Shown here piece by piece: positions 17,767-32,701 of a DNA stretch of 64,000 nucleotides. A program made the translations under genes and the position numbers. The stretch covers positions 229,877-293,876 of the forward strand of contig JAOBSW010001056.1 in assembly GCA_026214975.1 (NCBI GenBank), given 5' to 3'. The first letter of the stretch is position 1; every line of letters starts with the position of its first letter. The notes under the pieces were generated by a model. The model was given only the letters and a program-made list of their open reading frames with translations. It did not search any database and was not told the DNA's origin. Origin of the DNA: Gentiana macrophylla (Eukaryota > Streptophyta > Magnoliopsida > Gentianales > Gentianaceae).

Positions 17767-20700
17767 TGTTAGTAATATCATCCGCAATGTGAAGCGATTT
17801 AAGGATCTAGATCTATAATTTACACGTAATAAAATAACTAGATCTACTCTACAAGGGGGTTGTAGAACATATCTCTTGGATCTCAAAATCCAAGTAGAAG
17901 AACCGCAATATGAAGAACAAAGGATGGTGTGAAGAGCACCACAATCTTCCGCACGTGTGATCCGAGCAACTCTCGGTGGAAGGAAATCCTCGTCTCGAAT
18001 CCTCCCGATATGCTACCCGGAAAACCTCCAAGATTTTCCCTCTCTCCCTTGGCCGAAATTTTGCTCCTTCTCTCTAAGAGAAGTCGAAATTTGCATTGTG
18101 TGTTTTAGGCTTGAGAGAACTCTCTTTATATAGGAGAGTAATCCTTGTCCTCCAAGGATTTTATTTTGCAAATAAATAAATCCAATAAATAAAAGATAAT
18201 CCCATAATATTTAGAACAAATCTAAAATAATTTTTATCTTTATTTCTTACCACAAATATTTATCCAATAAATATTTTGTGCACATGTCTTATTAATCCAC
18301 AAGAAAACAATTTCTTGTTCAATAAAATACCTTTGCCCGAAAATTACATCTCTTGTGACCTAGTCACAATAATATTTCGGCCATAACACATTTTTGGTCC
18401 AAGATTATGAAAAATGTCTTTTTCACATATTTAATTATTTAGCCCAACTAATTTAATAGTCCACTAAACAATTAATTCACATGTCGTTTTAATTAAATTC
18501 TAATAAGAACTAAATTAATATTATTAGGATTCGACGTCCGAGAATAGCTATGCTATATTGGAGGCACGTCGGGGACCATGGACTAATAATCAGCGGCTCC
18601 GATAAATCAAATAAATAATTATCTTACGAACAAAATAATTATATTCGATAAATCAATCACAGGAATATGCCACCATAATCCCGTGACTGCACTCCTCCGA
18701 TTATAAGATTATATTTATCTCCTCACGAGAATGATAATAAGCGTCCATTGATATAATCATTACATATGGATTAATCCTCCATAGACTATTCATTCTAAAT
18801 CGGGAAGTTACCGTTAACCCTTTTTAGAACCTCTTATCCTTATTTACCATTAACCCCCTAGTGATCAATTAATTCATACAACTCACTGGTAGCTAATCAG
18901 TGTAGTATGAACTCCATGGATCGATCAGTTTCTAGGATTAACAAATAAGAGAACTGTCTATCTACTTCCAGAAATGGAAGGAATGGATTCTGTCACGGAT
19001 TTTATCTAATGAAAATAAACAAGTAATAAAATTTATAAATCCGGTATTCCCCAAGTGTAGGGATCGTAGTATAGCGATTAATACCGGAGTCGGTCACAGG
19101 GAATCAGGGTATCTAGTTCATAAATTTTCCTAAGGTTGTTACTACTAAAACGAAACTAAAAACGATAAAATAAACTAGACAGAGGATTGTCAGTCCAAAG
19201 CCAGGAAGGATAAAAGCGATAATAAATAAATAAAACTATAAACGAGGAAAAACAATAAAAACGATGATCATGGTGATTAAACAACGAACAAACAATAATC
19301 CACCGATCCCGCAACCCTCTATTTCCTCTCTAAACTATCTTATGATGATTTAATTCAAGTTGTGGTTCACCTATCAAAATATGAATTCCTACTCTCAGAG
19401 ATAATTCGCCATCAATCTCTCATCTCTCGATATATAAGATCGACGCTATCAAAGCAAGGTGTAAGATCTCTCAATCTAGCAACCTAGATATTCAACCTAT
19501 CAACTCTCGTTATGTCAAGGTTAAAAATCCCATCTTTCCTATGGTGATCTAAGGTTTACACCGACTCTCGTCATACGGTAAACATCAATAACAATTCATC
19601 TTTCGATATCGATTGCATAACAAAATAAACACATGGAAAAGGTACAACTTTAATCAAATTCACGAAACAAATCTAGATTGAAAATAAAGAACCTGCTGAA
19701 ACGGATTCACATAGTTTGAACAATTGCCCAGCCTCCAAGCATTCAGCATAAAACAGCAAAACGAAATAGAAAACGAACATAAAACAAGGAAAATCGCAAC
19801 CCCAGCCTCCCTTAAGGGGGCTGGGGCCGCCTAGGGTTTTCTTCTTATGAGTATGTATCAATAAGAGTCGATAATGTCTCCTTAGGGTTGAAATCCGCGC
19901 TGCTATTTATAGAAAATAAAGTCGGCTGCTGCTAAGTCGGTTTAAGGACGCCCGTCCGCTTATCTGGACGCTCGTTCAGATGCTTTGGACGCTAGGGCAG
20001 ACGCTCGTTCACTCAGCGTCCGAACTCTCTGTTCTAATTTCTCCTCTTGGACGCCAGTCCACCTCTTTGGACGCCAGTTCACCCTGGACGCTAGTTCAGT
20101 CCCTTTTTCTTCCAAATTCATCTTGATCTTCATCCCAACTTCATCTCTATCTCTTTCCTTCCATGCAAATCATCACTTGAACATCTTTTAAGCTCCTTTC
20201 ACCTCATGCAAGCGCGCACTATATCACGATAAAAACATGCAAATGTAACATCTTACATCTAAAGATATTTATCCAATAAAATCACATAATTAGCTCGATT
20301 TTGCACTTTAATACTTCTAAAACTCATTTGCTCAATATTTCAATATAAAGCTCGATTTCTATGAAAAACATCCACATATGGGGAAAATTGACATAAAATA
20401 TATCCTTTTAAAACGTATAAAATCACCCTTAACAGATTCCGTATTTGTGATAACACAGACTACTCACTCAATCCAGTACAATGCCAAGATGGGGTAATTC
20501 AGATCACAGACTCAGTGTAATCCTTAACCGTCAAGTCAAACCTCATAATCGATTCAAGCAGCTTGATCGTGATCACCTCGTAATTAAGATATATCCATAA
20601 ATATGATCATCGATTGATTCGATAAGACTTCTCGACACGGAATTATATCGTGAACTCTAATCAAATCGGTCTAGCCTTATATGATATATCTATCATATAT

Positions 20701-21042
20701 AAATGCCCCACTACTAGTTCTCTTAACCGAAAGTCCGGATAAGACAATCACACCTATTGTGTTCTCAGGCGCATTAATAGCACGTTAAAGGAGAGACCCG
20801 ATACTCTCGATTAACTTCACTACGGGCTAATTGTATTTTAAGTACATCTTCACTAACTCAATCCTCCTGTGTATATCCCATACACTGAGTTAAGTGATTA
20901 CATAAACGATATACTTTAGGGTTTTCTGTAGTGTAAATACTATTGTCACATCGGTGAATATGAGAATAATAAATATGAATAATAATATCATTTCATTTAT
21001 TAAAACAATTACAAAATTGTCTTTCGGGCATAACACCTAACA
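17767..21042 (-). repeat. LARD-1 3' LTR, split by a solo LTR
   Basis: On the minus strand it starts TGTTAGGTGTTATGCCC (21042) and ends ATTACTAACA (17767). Removing the insertion 18991-20434 and one GATTC leaves about 1,827 bp that aligns along its full length with 35664-37479. A TATA-like CTATATAAAG is at about 18124-18135 on the minus strand. The promoter and the run CTCTCCTATA/TATAGGAGAG form a local inverted repeat. Confidence 0.9.
18991..20434 (-). repeat. Solo LTR of an Athila-like gypsy family, TSD GATTC
   Basis: A 1,444-bp TG...CA segment is flanked by perfect GATTC repeats (18986-18990 and 20435-20439). Minus-strand start TGTTAAGGGTGATTTTATA and body features (AAATATTGAG.., CGAGCTAATTATGTG..) resemble the Gypsy-2 LTR start TGTTAACGGTGAATTTTATG. 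It carries six or so GGACG...CGTCC/GTTCA palindromes at about 19945-20100. It interrupts the LARD-1 3' LTR, so it is younger than LARD-1. Confidence 0.88.
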
Positions 21043-23770
21043 ATCTCCCACTTGCACGAAAGCATGTGAATAATTGTTTTAAAGCACACCCTATTATTTA
21101 AACTACAACAAACTACATCTCCCACTTGCTCTAAAGCAATGGAGACCCATCCCGTATTCTAGTACCCATTAAGCATATCATTACCATTGCAGATGACAAA
21201 GTACACTCTGAGTGTGCTGTCGTAGAGACAGTCGTTGACTCGGGAGTACCTACATCTAAATATCATGGGTCTTAATGATTTGTCAGGTTGTCGGCCTCGA
21301 GACGATCCGTAGAATCAAACGTTACGGTCCATCTAATCATGTGGTACCTTCCCAATATGCTTTTGACCTCTAGTGATTTGAAAATCCTTATAAGCTACCG
21401 CTTCATCGCTTGCACAATGATGTGGTATCGGCTTCCAAATCTAGAATCACTCCCGGATATGAAAAGGAAATCCTTAAGCTATATCGCCTCTAGTCGCTAC
21501 AAAAGCCGCTAATCACCCAACTAGTTAAAGTCGAGTTGGCGTTGGCCGATTCCTCCAGGCAATAGCTTCAACACAAGAGTAAACATCGAGCCCGAGATCG
21601 ACTTAACGATCATCCTCAATCGACTTAAAGTCAAAATCGATTGTATCACATATCCAAGTTCACACATGAATATGTCCGCATATTATTCCTCGTTCTCTTC
21701 AAGATACTAAAGGACATACTAAACTTGCTTTGTTAACCGCCGAATCTAAGATTCGATCAAAGTTGACGCTCAATAACCTCGACCATCTCTTACTAGAAAG
21801 AGAATCTATCCCATTTCTCTTGATCCAAAGATTTAGAGAGTCATTCCTGAGGCATAGGGTAGAACTTCCTCGTTGAATGTTGCATACACAGATGCATCAT
21901 CTTAACCAATAAGATGGATGGGAAACCAGTGATTGATTCTAATGAATTCGACCGAGTCAAACTCTTTAGAATGTTGTCCAAATCTCTGATGTAGAGAATT
22001 GTGGCATTGTCAGATTCTGACTTCAGATAACACACCCATGTTGATTCCAACTGGTGCAGTGTTATCCTTCACAAACACTAATGTATATATTCACTACTGT
22101 ACTAAAATTGATATCCAGTCTACAAAAGACTTATCAATATTCTGGTCAAATCCACATATTGTAGAAATATATGACTTCCAATGACCGAGAGGTTTGCTTT
22201 TTATCCACAAAGGACATAAGCCTTGACAGTCATCCTGTCATAAGTTTATAAGGCAATACCATTTTGTTCCGAATGAATCTAGACTCCATTTGTTTGGCAA
22301 GAAAGTCTCCGGGAATCACCCCTATTTTCTGTTTTTGAACGAAATCGTGCAATACTAAGTGGTAAGAGAGTCCATGGCCTGATTAACTCTCTACTTCTTA
22401 GGGAATTACCCCTAGACCACTCAATCTTTGCTCGAAAGATAAACTTTCCTATTCATTCTACTCTTTTCCGTGTAGATCCAATTACTTCCCATTGGGCCCG
22501 AGACGCTCGGGTGGTTCTACAAGAGAATGAACAGAATCTGAGTACCGAACTCCATTCACGGGGTTATGGCTATTAAACCAACCTCTATTATCGTAATCAT
22601 ATATCGCTCACAAAAGAGCCATAGGTCATCAATCGATCCGCAGACTACAAAGTCCGAGAACCCGTGAATGGGTAATAGATAAACCATACTCCCAATACTT
22701 ACTTGGGTGGATCGAAATTCGATCTAGTTTAGTAGTATTTAGTGTTATCACCAACAACCGATGTTGGATGTGGTCTCGATTTTAATCGATTAGTAACTAC
22801 CTTAAACGCATTTCAAGGTTCAAGGTTTTGTTTGTTTATGGACTCTATCGGAAAGGATGCAACAAAGATAACTCGTCCCTTCCCGATTTCAAGAATCTAA
22901 CCTTTATACACAATAGGTTAAAAGATATATCACGAATGGTCATTGACCGAACGTATGCTGCGAAATTCTGGGCCTTACCTTCAAGCACCGCGTGTAAATG
23001 CTTATATTTATGGAAGTGGGGTGAAGCGAATCCACACCTAATCCATAAATTCCAAAGCATATTCTAGGTAGACTTCTCGGTCTTACATTTCAATGTAAAC
23101 CGTTATTTCGCTTCAATATCTTTATTGAGTTAAGCAAAGGTATTGTAGCACATCTAAAACTATGTAAGGCAATTTAACGGTTTCTTACTTAGTGAGAACA
23201 TGTCACAATAAGGCAGGCTGAGCATCAGTCTCGAGGACTATGAATGGCCTATTCCGAGTATAGAATACTCTATCTCTGTTGAAAACAGAGAAACCTCAAA
23301 ATATTTTGGATAAACTTACCGGAGTGTTTGAATAGTTATCAGACAAGAAGTCACTACTCGGAAGCTCCTACTAGCTTGTATCTTTCATCAGACCCCGAAG
23401 GTCGTCATGAACAAGCTATGTTACTTCTTTATAACCATTATCCTTTCCCGATTGAAAGGAAACTTAGTCATTGAACCTTTGAGAAAATGTAACCAGACTG
23501 GGAGAAAGGAATCACCCTGAGCCAGTCTTCAGGTCTTGTCTTTTAGGAACTATGCACTAACTATGGAATATGAAGAAGCGTTTATCTAAATATCGAAACC
23601 AATTGCTTTTAATAGTTCTTAAGACGTGTTTTATATACATATTTCAGCAGTTCTAAGTGGTTTTAACTTTATCAAACAAAAGTCCGAGTCTTGGATTCGT
23701 AATACAAATGGTATATTCACTTTCTATACGATAAACAAATTATCGAATAGAAGGTAAATCCATTCGTTCC
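21043..23770 (-). other. LARD-1 internal region, distal half (non-coding)
   Basis: It begins with the polypurine tract (plus strand ATCTCCCACTTGC at 21043-21055). No frame longer than about 80 codons occurs, and none has a domain. It is similar throughout to 25,497-28,110 in LARD-2, including a repeated GGAATCACCCCTAT-like motif near 22,312 and 22,398 (GGGAATTACCCCTAG). GTTCC at 23766-23770 is the left TSD copy of LARD-2. Confidence 0.8.
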
Positions 23771-25496
23771 TGAAGGATGCAGGTTCTTAGATCTAACCAA
23801 AATTAGATCTATGCGCAGCGGATGGATCACGATTTATATGACACAATTCATAATTAAAGGACTTAAACAACTACAAGGGGGTTAAGAACGTGTTACCAAT
23901 AACGGGAAGAGTCGCCTTGATCTTCCGATGTGTTCTCCAAACGGCGGTTGGTGGACACCCTTCTTGATAAAAGCACCTCCTTGATATGCAACACCAAGAA
24001 AAACTCCAAGTTTTTCTTCCTCTAAAACCCTAGGCAAGAAAAAACTAATTTTTCTCTCCTTTTACAAGTGGTGGTCGAAAATTGCTTATCCCATTTTCCT
24101 TGGAATAACTCTCCTTTTATAGGAGAGTAAATCCTTGGCCTCCAAGTTTTAATTAATTAAATAAATAATTAATTAAACAAAATAAAAAGATATTTTCCTT
24201 AATGACTAATTGTGACATGTATTGACCAATAGAAAATCAAATAACAAGTCATCCAACCAATCATATAACAAGAATATCTTTTATTTTCCACATCACAAAA
24301 AAAATAATTCTTGTGATAAATTAGTACCTAGAGGCGCCACTTTTAGGGTATAAAAGCCCACATAAAATGTCTTTTATGTGTATAATATTATTTAGCCCAA
24401 CTAAATAATATTTATGCATATCAATTAATTAGCCCAGCCAATTAATTATCACTGAGGCCCAAATAACAAGAAAAACATCCGAATTACAGGAGCCACATCG
24501 GGGACCATGGACCTATAACCAGTAGCTCCAATAATTAATTATTCGTCGAACAGAATAAGTACATTAATTATTAATTCCGGGATTACGCCACCATAAACCT
24601 CAAATCGAACTCTACCGATTATAGATGTATACTTATACTCAACCCATAGGGTAAATAAGCGTCCATTGATATAATCACTACATACGGATTAACCCTCCAT
24701 AGACTGTCCATTCTGAGTGGGAAGTCTCCGTGAACCCGACTCAGAATATCTTATCCTTATTTACCATTAACCCCCTGATGATCAATTAGCTCACATATCT
24801 GACTAGTAGCTAATTAGTCAAATGTGAACTCCCGGGATCGATCACTTTCTTAGGGCTAACAAATAAGGGGACTCTCTCTCTACTTCCTTGAGGAAGGAAT
24901 GGATTCCATATCTGTGAAAATCGAACTACTCACTCATCCGGAGATAGTGCCAATGAGAAGTGGCTTGGAACACATATTAAAGTGAACCGTAACTAACACA
25001 TCAAACACTACCCCGGGACAAGAAGCATCCCGTGATCACCTCAGATTAAGGTTGATCCATATATGATCATCTAATGATTTAATAAGATTCCTCGACACGG
25101 AATTATATCGAGAAATTCAGATTAAATCGGTCGATCTATATGAATGCCATCATATATAAATGCCCCACGTAGGTACCCTCTACCGACAGTCCGGATAAGA
25201 CTATCACACCCTAAGGTGTTCTCAGGCGCATTATTGGTGTTTTAATCAAGAGACCCTAAACTCGATTAAGTTCACCACAGACTAATGATTTAAGCATATC
25301 TCCACTAACTCAATCCTCGTGTGTAATCCATACTTTGAGTTAAGTGGTTACATACTGATATACTTAGGGTTTGCAAAGAGAGTGTATTACTTTACAAGCA
25401 CAAAGCAAGTAATAAGGTGAGATAAATTTCATCATTCATTATTAAAAACAATTACACAAATTGTCTTTTGGGCTTTACACCTAACAATCTCCCACT
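23771..25496 (-). repeat. LARD-2 3' LTR
   Basis: About 1,726 bp, plus-strand start TGAAGGATGCAGG and end CACCTAACA. It aligns end to end with 30995-32701. A minus-strand TATA-like CTATAAAAGG lies at about 24110-24125. Differences between the two copies cluster at CAG/CTG sites. Confidence 0.9.
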
Positions 25497-28400
25497 TGCA
25501 CGAAATGACAAGTAACGATTGTTTTTAGAGCACACCCTTTCTCATCTTATTCACAACACTCTCCCACTTGCTCTAAAAGCAGTTGAGATATATCCCTCAA
25601 TGACGTACCCTCCAAGCACTCGACTTGGTACATCGATCGATTAGGTTGTCGACTCGAGACGATCTTTAGGATTGAAGCGTCGCCGGTCCTTCCAATCAGC
25701 GGTACTCTCTCTCAATATGCTTTTGACCTCTGGTGACCGAGAAGATCCTTCTAAGCTATCTCTTCACTTTGTTTTCACAATGAAGTGATATCGGCTTATC
25801 GGACCGGAATTACTCCTGGACCAAAAAGGAAATTCTAAGCACTATGAGTAAACACCGAGCCACGAGATCAACGTAATGATCATCCTTAATCGACTACAAG
25901 TCGAATCGATTGTAGTCAACCATATTCAAGTTTGCACTGAATATACAAGCATATGTTTCCTCATTCTCTAACGATACTTGAGGACGTACTAAACCGCTAT
26001 TTTATGCTCGAATCCGAGATTCGACTACTATTGACTTGTGACAACTCTGACTTGCCGTTATCCAAGAGAGACTCTATCCCATTTTCTCTTTATCCGAAGA
26101 TTTAGAGAATCATTCACGAGAGGTAGGTAGGACAACTCTCGATGAATCTTTGCAACCATATATGCATAATCATCTTATTCAATAAGATCGATTGGGATAG
26201 CCAATGACTCATTCTCGTGAATTTGACCGAATCGATTCTTAGAACATAGTCCAATTCTCATCCAGAGAATCTTGGCGTGTCGGGCTTCTCGACTTCAGAT
26301 AGCACACCCATGTTGTTTCCAACTGTTTTAGTGTTATCATTTATGAACACCAATACTACTACTATACCAATATTGATATCCGGTCTACGAAAGACTTATC
26401 AATACTCTGGTCAAGTCACATATTTTAAAACATGTGACTTTTAAATGACCGAGAGGTTCTCTTAAATCCACAAAGGATATAAGCCATGGCAGCCTCCTAC
26501 CAAAGGTTCTTTCTAAATGAATTAAGATATCGTTAGTCTCAAAAAAGGTCTTAGGGAATCACCCTATCTTACGCTTTGTAACGAATCCGTTATTCATTCT
26601 CGCCTAAAACCATTCATTCGAATAAATTCAGATTCCGTTGTTCGGCAAGAAAGTCTCGAGGAATCACCCCTATTTTTACGCTTAACGAAATCTAGCAAGG
26701 CGAGTGGTGAGAGAGTTCAAGGTCGGTTAACTCTCTACTTGTCGTGAATCACCCCTATACCACTCAACTTTGCTATTTGAAAGTTTAAACTTTCCTATTC
26801 ATTCGACTCTTTTCGTGTAGATCCAAATGCTCCCACTGGGCTGAGACACTCAGGTGGTTCTACAAGAGGTGAATGTAATCTGAGTACCAAAACTCCATTC
26901 ACTGTGGTTAAGGTTTTCAAACCAACCTCAATAATCGTAATCCTATACAACCCACCAAGAGCCATAGGTTATCAATCACCCCAAAGAGATTATAAAGTCC
27001 ACAAAACCACAATGGGTCAATGGTTAAACCATACTCCCACTGTGTCTTGGGTGGATTGATATTCTGATCTAGTAGTATTTATCAAGTGTACTCACCAACA
27101 ACTGATGTTGGACGTGGTCTGATTAAATCGATAGTAACTACCTTTGGGTAACCGTACTCCAAGGTCTAAGGTCGTTACTTATAGATTCTATCGAGAAGAA
27201 TTGTGATGATCCAACCGTCACTTTACGATCTCAAGAATCTTATAATCAACCTTCACTCGCCTTATTAAGATATTTCACGAACAATCACAATCTGAACGTA
27301 TGCAAAAATCTCCAGTCCTACCTTCAAGCATTAAATGCTAAATGCCTACATTTATGGAAGTGGTGTGAACCGAATTCACTCATTATCCATAAATTCTCTG
27401 GCATCTTCTAGGTAGACTTCTCGGTTTACATAATAATGTTAACCGTTATTTTGCAACCAATTATCTTAATCGAGTTTAACAGTGTATTGTAGCACATTAA
27501 TAACTATATCAGGTAAGTCTATGGTTTCTTCCTTAGTGAGAAACATTCCACTAGGAGGCAGGCCGAGCATCAGTCCCAAGACTATGCGATAGCCTATTTC
27601 TGAGCATGGAATACTCTATTCTCTGCTAAAATCAGAGACTCCTCCTCGTATTCTTTCGATAAACCAACCAGTGTTTTGAGTAGTTATCGAGATTGAATGT
27701 CACCACTCAAAATCTCCCACTAGCTTGTATCTCTACAGACCCGAAGGTCATGGTGAACAAAGCTATATGTTACCCTTCAAAAACTATTACCCTTTCCCGA
27801 TTGAAAAGAAACTTAGTCATTGTTCCTTTGAGATAGTGTTCCAAGGCGGGGAGATAGGAATCACCCTTAGCGTCAGGCCAGGTCTTGTCTCAGGATATAT
27901 GCACTAATTAATAGATATTGAAAGGTCGTTTATCTTAATACGGAAACCTTTTACCTTTAATAGTTTTAGATGTGTTACACGTACTTATTCAATTTGTTCT
28001 AAGTGGTTCGACTTTATCAAACAAAAGTCCGAGTCTCGGATTCGTACTACAAATGTCATATTCACTTTCTATGTGGCAACAATATATCGAGTTGAAAGTG
28101 AATCCAATTGTTTCAACGAATGTAAATGAAAAATAAATTTTTCGTGATATTCAAGGATAGAATCAAATTCATTTCCTTATATCACTCCCACTATTCTATT
28201 TGAAATTACGCCCGTTGTTACTTTATTAATGCACGCCTTTATTGTTCTTCCAAAGAACTAAGCCATCGAGTCAAGTTACTCGGTTAAGAAAGTCGCTAAG
28301 GATTCATTGGTTAGTGATCGAAATCACTTTCCTTATCCTATACTTTCTTTAATTAATGTTTCGGTTTAGCCTCAAAACTTTAGTTAAGATGATTAACACT

Positions 28401-30980
28401 TATAGACATTCTTTCCCATTCTTAACTTTCCTTAAAAGGGAATAGTCTTGAACTAGCAGTTCGTTTGAGTAGACACTACTCGTGAACTGTGGGATGTCTA
28501 ATGAAAGTGTTACCCAGTGGGACTGATTTTCTAATAAATCAGAAGAACATAGTATAAAAGCTCCCACTAGTTTATCGGTTCCAAATACCGTCTAACTAGC
28601 GACACTTTAATTTATGATTCTCCAATTTTTCTATCAGAAAATTTCTCGTGTAGACACTACACAATTCACTAGAAGAATTTTATCGTCCCAATCATCTTTC
28701 AAACTAACTACGGTTGTCTCTCGTTCTGCACGAGTGACAGCAGTGACATACTTATTTACGTCACTTAAGTCTTGAAGGCTCAAGAGAAATATCTCTTCCA
28801 AAAATTAATTGCATTTAAGATTAATAAGCACAACATTCTAGTTACTTACCACTTTTTAACGAAGTCATTACTAGTCAATTTTACACTAGTGAGTCTAGCA
28901 CCTTAGAGATATATATATTACGATTTGTAAATAAAATTTGACAGTAAAATAAATCCAAATCATACACTACTAAAATTTTAGGAACATAAACTAAGTACTT
29001 ATAGTCTATCCTACTGTTCCAAGGATTTAATCTAATGCCTCAGTGCGCGCTTAGGGTAGGTCAAAGAGGTTTCGATTAATATTGAAGATCGATTGAGAAT
29101 CGAACATCTCATTTGTGATCGTCAATCACCTTTCTTTTTTCAGCCAAGGTACTACCAAAAATACCTTTATGAGTGTGACCTCATTGTCTCAGCATTTTTA
29201 GGTAGACCCGAGTGTGCCGCTTAGGTCGGTCGGTGACCGACGAGTACCCAAAATCCTATCCTTTCGGAGACCAAGCCTTGAATTTTGATAGCGGTGAAGG
29301 CCTTCTTAGGGAGGCGGTCCCTGTGCCGGCACGAGGCGTCACCATTCTCTCACGTTGCTTGTGTCAACATGAGAGGCCGTGGGGTCGGCCGTCGCGTCTC
29401 CGCTCCCACTCAATATTTTGAAAAAGTGGTGGGTTTACTGATCACGTTTTTGGACTTGATGTTACATTAAGGAACAATAAATCATAGGCCCGAATGTTGT
29501 CGGTTATGTGGGCTAGCCCACCCGACCTATTCGTTAGAACATATGTGGCCGTCGGACGGGTCAAGACTAGGGGAGCTCCGTTGAGCCGTAGTGGCTCTTC
29601 GGATGGCTCAGCCTTGCAAGACCCCCGTGCAAACGCCACACGTGGAGGGTGAAGTCGATCGAGCCGTAGCTACTGTTGACCACCCAACCGTGGTTAAACC
29701 ACTTTCAACCTGTTTGCCCGTGATTATCCAATCCTTAAACATCAAACTTTCACGTAGACACTACGGAACAAAAACGTAATCTCGCCTCAGGTAAGGTGGA
29801 ATTCACCGAGAATCCAACACCTTAACCACGAGGTTTCGGATTTTACTCCTTATGCTTTCACAGAGTGGGATTCACGAGAATCCATCACCCAACCTCGACG
29901 ATTGAAAAACCCGTGTTCCTCGGTTTTTTACCCTAATTAGTTTCTAATTAATATCAAACAATTAATTAAAACTAATCGTGTGTTTTATACATGCCTAACT
30001 AATTCCTCGAATTAATTTCTACATGTATGCATATGGAGTGGAATTCATGATATGATGCATGTCATGGCAATTTTCCGGTTCTACACATACAATCTAAACA
30101 TGTATACTAGTGCGGAAAATAAACACCGAGATGGACCGTTGGCACCCCCGTAACTAATCTACTCGAAAAATAAATTAAAACCCTAATCTGCAGCTGTTAA
30201 GAATCCTCGACGATCGGCATATCAAACGAACTTGGATCGGGACGAAACTTTCCAGATCTGATCTTCATTCTTCGGACTTCAATATGGACGGTTGGATCGG
30301 AGCTTTGACTTGTCAATATTCCTCAGTGAGCCGCCCAACTTGCTGCTGAAACAGACTCTTACAGCAGCGCATCATTTACTTCCCGAGGCCGATCGGGGAT
30401 CAAGTTGAATCCCGATCGTCCTGAAAATTTTATCTCACGTCCAAAACTCCATGATTATCGATCTAACCGGTCGGATTTTAATTTGAACGGTCCAATTGTT
30501 CCCAGAAAATCGAAGAAGTCACAGTTAGGGTTTCTGTGAATCCTGCGTTTTTCTGTTACAGCAGCCACTTCGCAGCAACGAACGGAAACCCAAACGGACT
30601 CTGATCGACACCAAAATTTGTGGGATTGTTCATCAACTTCCAATCTTGATTCTGACCGGAGGATCTTCGTTTTAACGGCTCAAACAACGGGAAAAATGAA
30701 AAGACTAAACAGCTAATGTACAGATCTATTTTTGGAAATTAAAATTGCAATAATACATGAATTACATACATATTTCTATACTCATATGAACGAATTTTCA
30801 TCGCTCATATGAGTTTACAATAGATCTAACGGGAAAACGGTGCCAACCCCAATCCATCTCTTCAACCATAGCAATTTAAAATTATTAATGCATAATAATA
30901 AGTAAAAGATCACCTACATGCAATTCCACTCCTTTAAATCGTTTAATTACGATTTATGACTATACAAATCGTGGAACCTT
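25497..30980 (-). other. LARD-2 internal region (non-coding)
   Basis: No domain-bearing frame is present. The motif GGAATCACCC(C)TAT recurs near 26,565, 26,659 and 26,747. A GC-richer segment at about 29,040-29,900 (with GTAGGTCAAAGAGG and ACTCAATATTTTG) is shared with 33,740-34,560 of LARD-1. Frames at 29212-29779 and 30455-30643 fall here and look like chance frames. Confidence 0.8.
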
Positions 30981-30992
30981 TCTCTGATACCA
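30981..30992 (-). other. LARD-2 primer-binding site (tRNA-iMet type)
   Basis: Minus-strand TGGTATCAGAGA follows the LTR end ...CTTCA by two bases. It matches 11 of 12 positions of the usual copia PBS. Confidence 0.85.
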
Positions 30993-30994
30993 CA

Positions 30995-32701
30995 TGAAGG
31001 ATGCAGGTTCTTAGATCTAACCAAAATTAGATCTATGCGCAAATGGATGGATCACGATTTATATGACACAATTCATAATTAAAGGACTTAAACAACTACA
31101 AGGGGTTAAGAACGTGTTACCAATAACGGGAAGAGTCGCCTTGATCTTCCGATGTGTTCTCCAAACGGCGGTTGGTGGACACCCTTCTTGATAAAAGCAC
31201 CTCCTTGATATGCAACACCAAGAAAACTCCAAGTTTTTCTTCCTCTAAAACCCAAGCAAGAAAAAACTAATTTTTTCTCTCCTTTTACAAGTGGTGGTCG
31301 AAAATTGCTTATCCCATTTTCCTTGGAATAACTCTCCTTTTATAGGAGAGTAAATCCTTGGCGCTCAAGTTTTAATTAATTAAATAAATAATTAATTAAA
31401 CAAAATAAAAGATATTTTCCTTAATGACTAATTGTGACATGTATTGACCAATAGAAAATTAAATAAAAGTCATCCAACCAATCATATAACAAGAATATCT
31501 TTTATTTTCCACATCACAAAAAAATAATTCTTGTGATAAATTAGTACAGAGGCGCCACTTTTAGGGTATAAAAGTTCACATAAAATGTCTTTTATGTGTA
31601 TAATATTATTTAGCCCAACTAAATAATATTTATGCATATCAATTAATTAGCCGCACCAATTAATTATCAATGAGAGCCCAAATAACAAGAAAAACATCCA
31701 ATTACGGGGAGCCACATGGGGGACCATGGACCTATACTTGAGTAGCTCCAATAATTAATTATTAAATCGAAATAAGAATAAGTACATTAATTATTAATTC
31801 CGGGATTACGCCACCATAAACCCGAAATCGAACTCTACCGATTATAGATGTATACTTATACTCAACCCATAGGGTAAATAAGCGTCCATTGATATAATCA
31901 CTACATACGGATTAACCCTCCATAGATCATCCATTCGGTGGGAAGTCTCCGTGAACCCGACTCGAATATCTTATCCTTATTTACCATTAACCCTCGATGA
32001 TCAATTAGCTCACATATCTCGACTAGTAGCTAATTAGTCAAATGTGAACTCCCGGGATCGATCACTTTCTTAGGGCTAACAAATAAGGGATCTGCTCTCT
32101 ACTTCCCGAAGAAGAAGAATGGATTCCATGTCTGTGAAAATCGAACTACTCACTCATCCGGAGATAGTGCCAATGAGAAGTGGCTTGGAACACATATTAA
32201 AGTGAACCGTAACTAACACATCAAACACTACCCGGGACAAGAAGCATCCCGTGATCACCTCGGGATTAAGGTTGATCCATATATGATCATCTAATGATTT
32301 AATAAGATTCCTCGACACGGAATTATATCGAGAAATTGATTAAATCGGTCGATCTATATGAATGCCATCATATATAAATGCCCCACGTAGTACCTCTACC
32401 GACAGTCCGGATAAGACTATCACACCCTAAGGTGTTCAGGCGCATTATTGGTGTTTTAATCAAGAGACCCTAAACTCGATTAAGTTCACCACAGACTAAC
32501 AGATTTAAGCATATCTCCACTAACTCAATCCTCGTGTGTAATCCATACAATTGAAAGTTAAGTGGTTACATACAGATATACTTAGGGTTTGCAAAGATGT
32601 ATTACTTTACAAGCACAAAGCAAGTAATAAGGTGAGATAAATTTCATCATTCATTATTAAAAACAATTACACAAATTGTCTTTTGGGCACTACACCTAAC
32701 A
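30995..32701 (-). repeat. LARD-2 5' LTR
   Basis: About 1,707 bp, same ends as the 3' LTR (TGAAGGATGC...CCTAACA on the plus strand). It is followed on the plus strand by the TSD copy GTTCC. Confidence 0.9.

Larger units (their letters stand above)
23771..32701 (-). mobile_element. LARD-2: sister element nested in LARD-1, TSD GTTCC
   Basis: LTRs at 23771-25496 and 30995-32701 flank about 5.5 kb of non-coding DNA. Perfect TSD GTTCC at 23766-23770 and 32702-32706. PBS TGGTATCAGAGA on the minus strand at 30981-30992; polypurine tract at 25497-25510. The internal region resembles that of LARD-1, so this is a younger member of the same family inserted into an older one. Confidence 0.9.

Noticed and set aside
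17236..17886. Long Leu-rich minus-strand frame
   Set aside because: Only its middle (AELAFLCDRV to PPSV) is genuine Tat-N coding sequence. The Leu-rich start lies across the LARD-1 border in a shifted frame, and the end lies in the hAT-like insert.
29212..29779. GC-rich open frames in LARD-2
   Set aside because: The equivalent block in LARD-1 does not keep the same reading frames, and no domain is recognisable.
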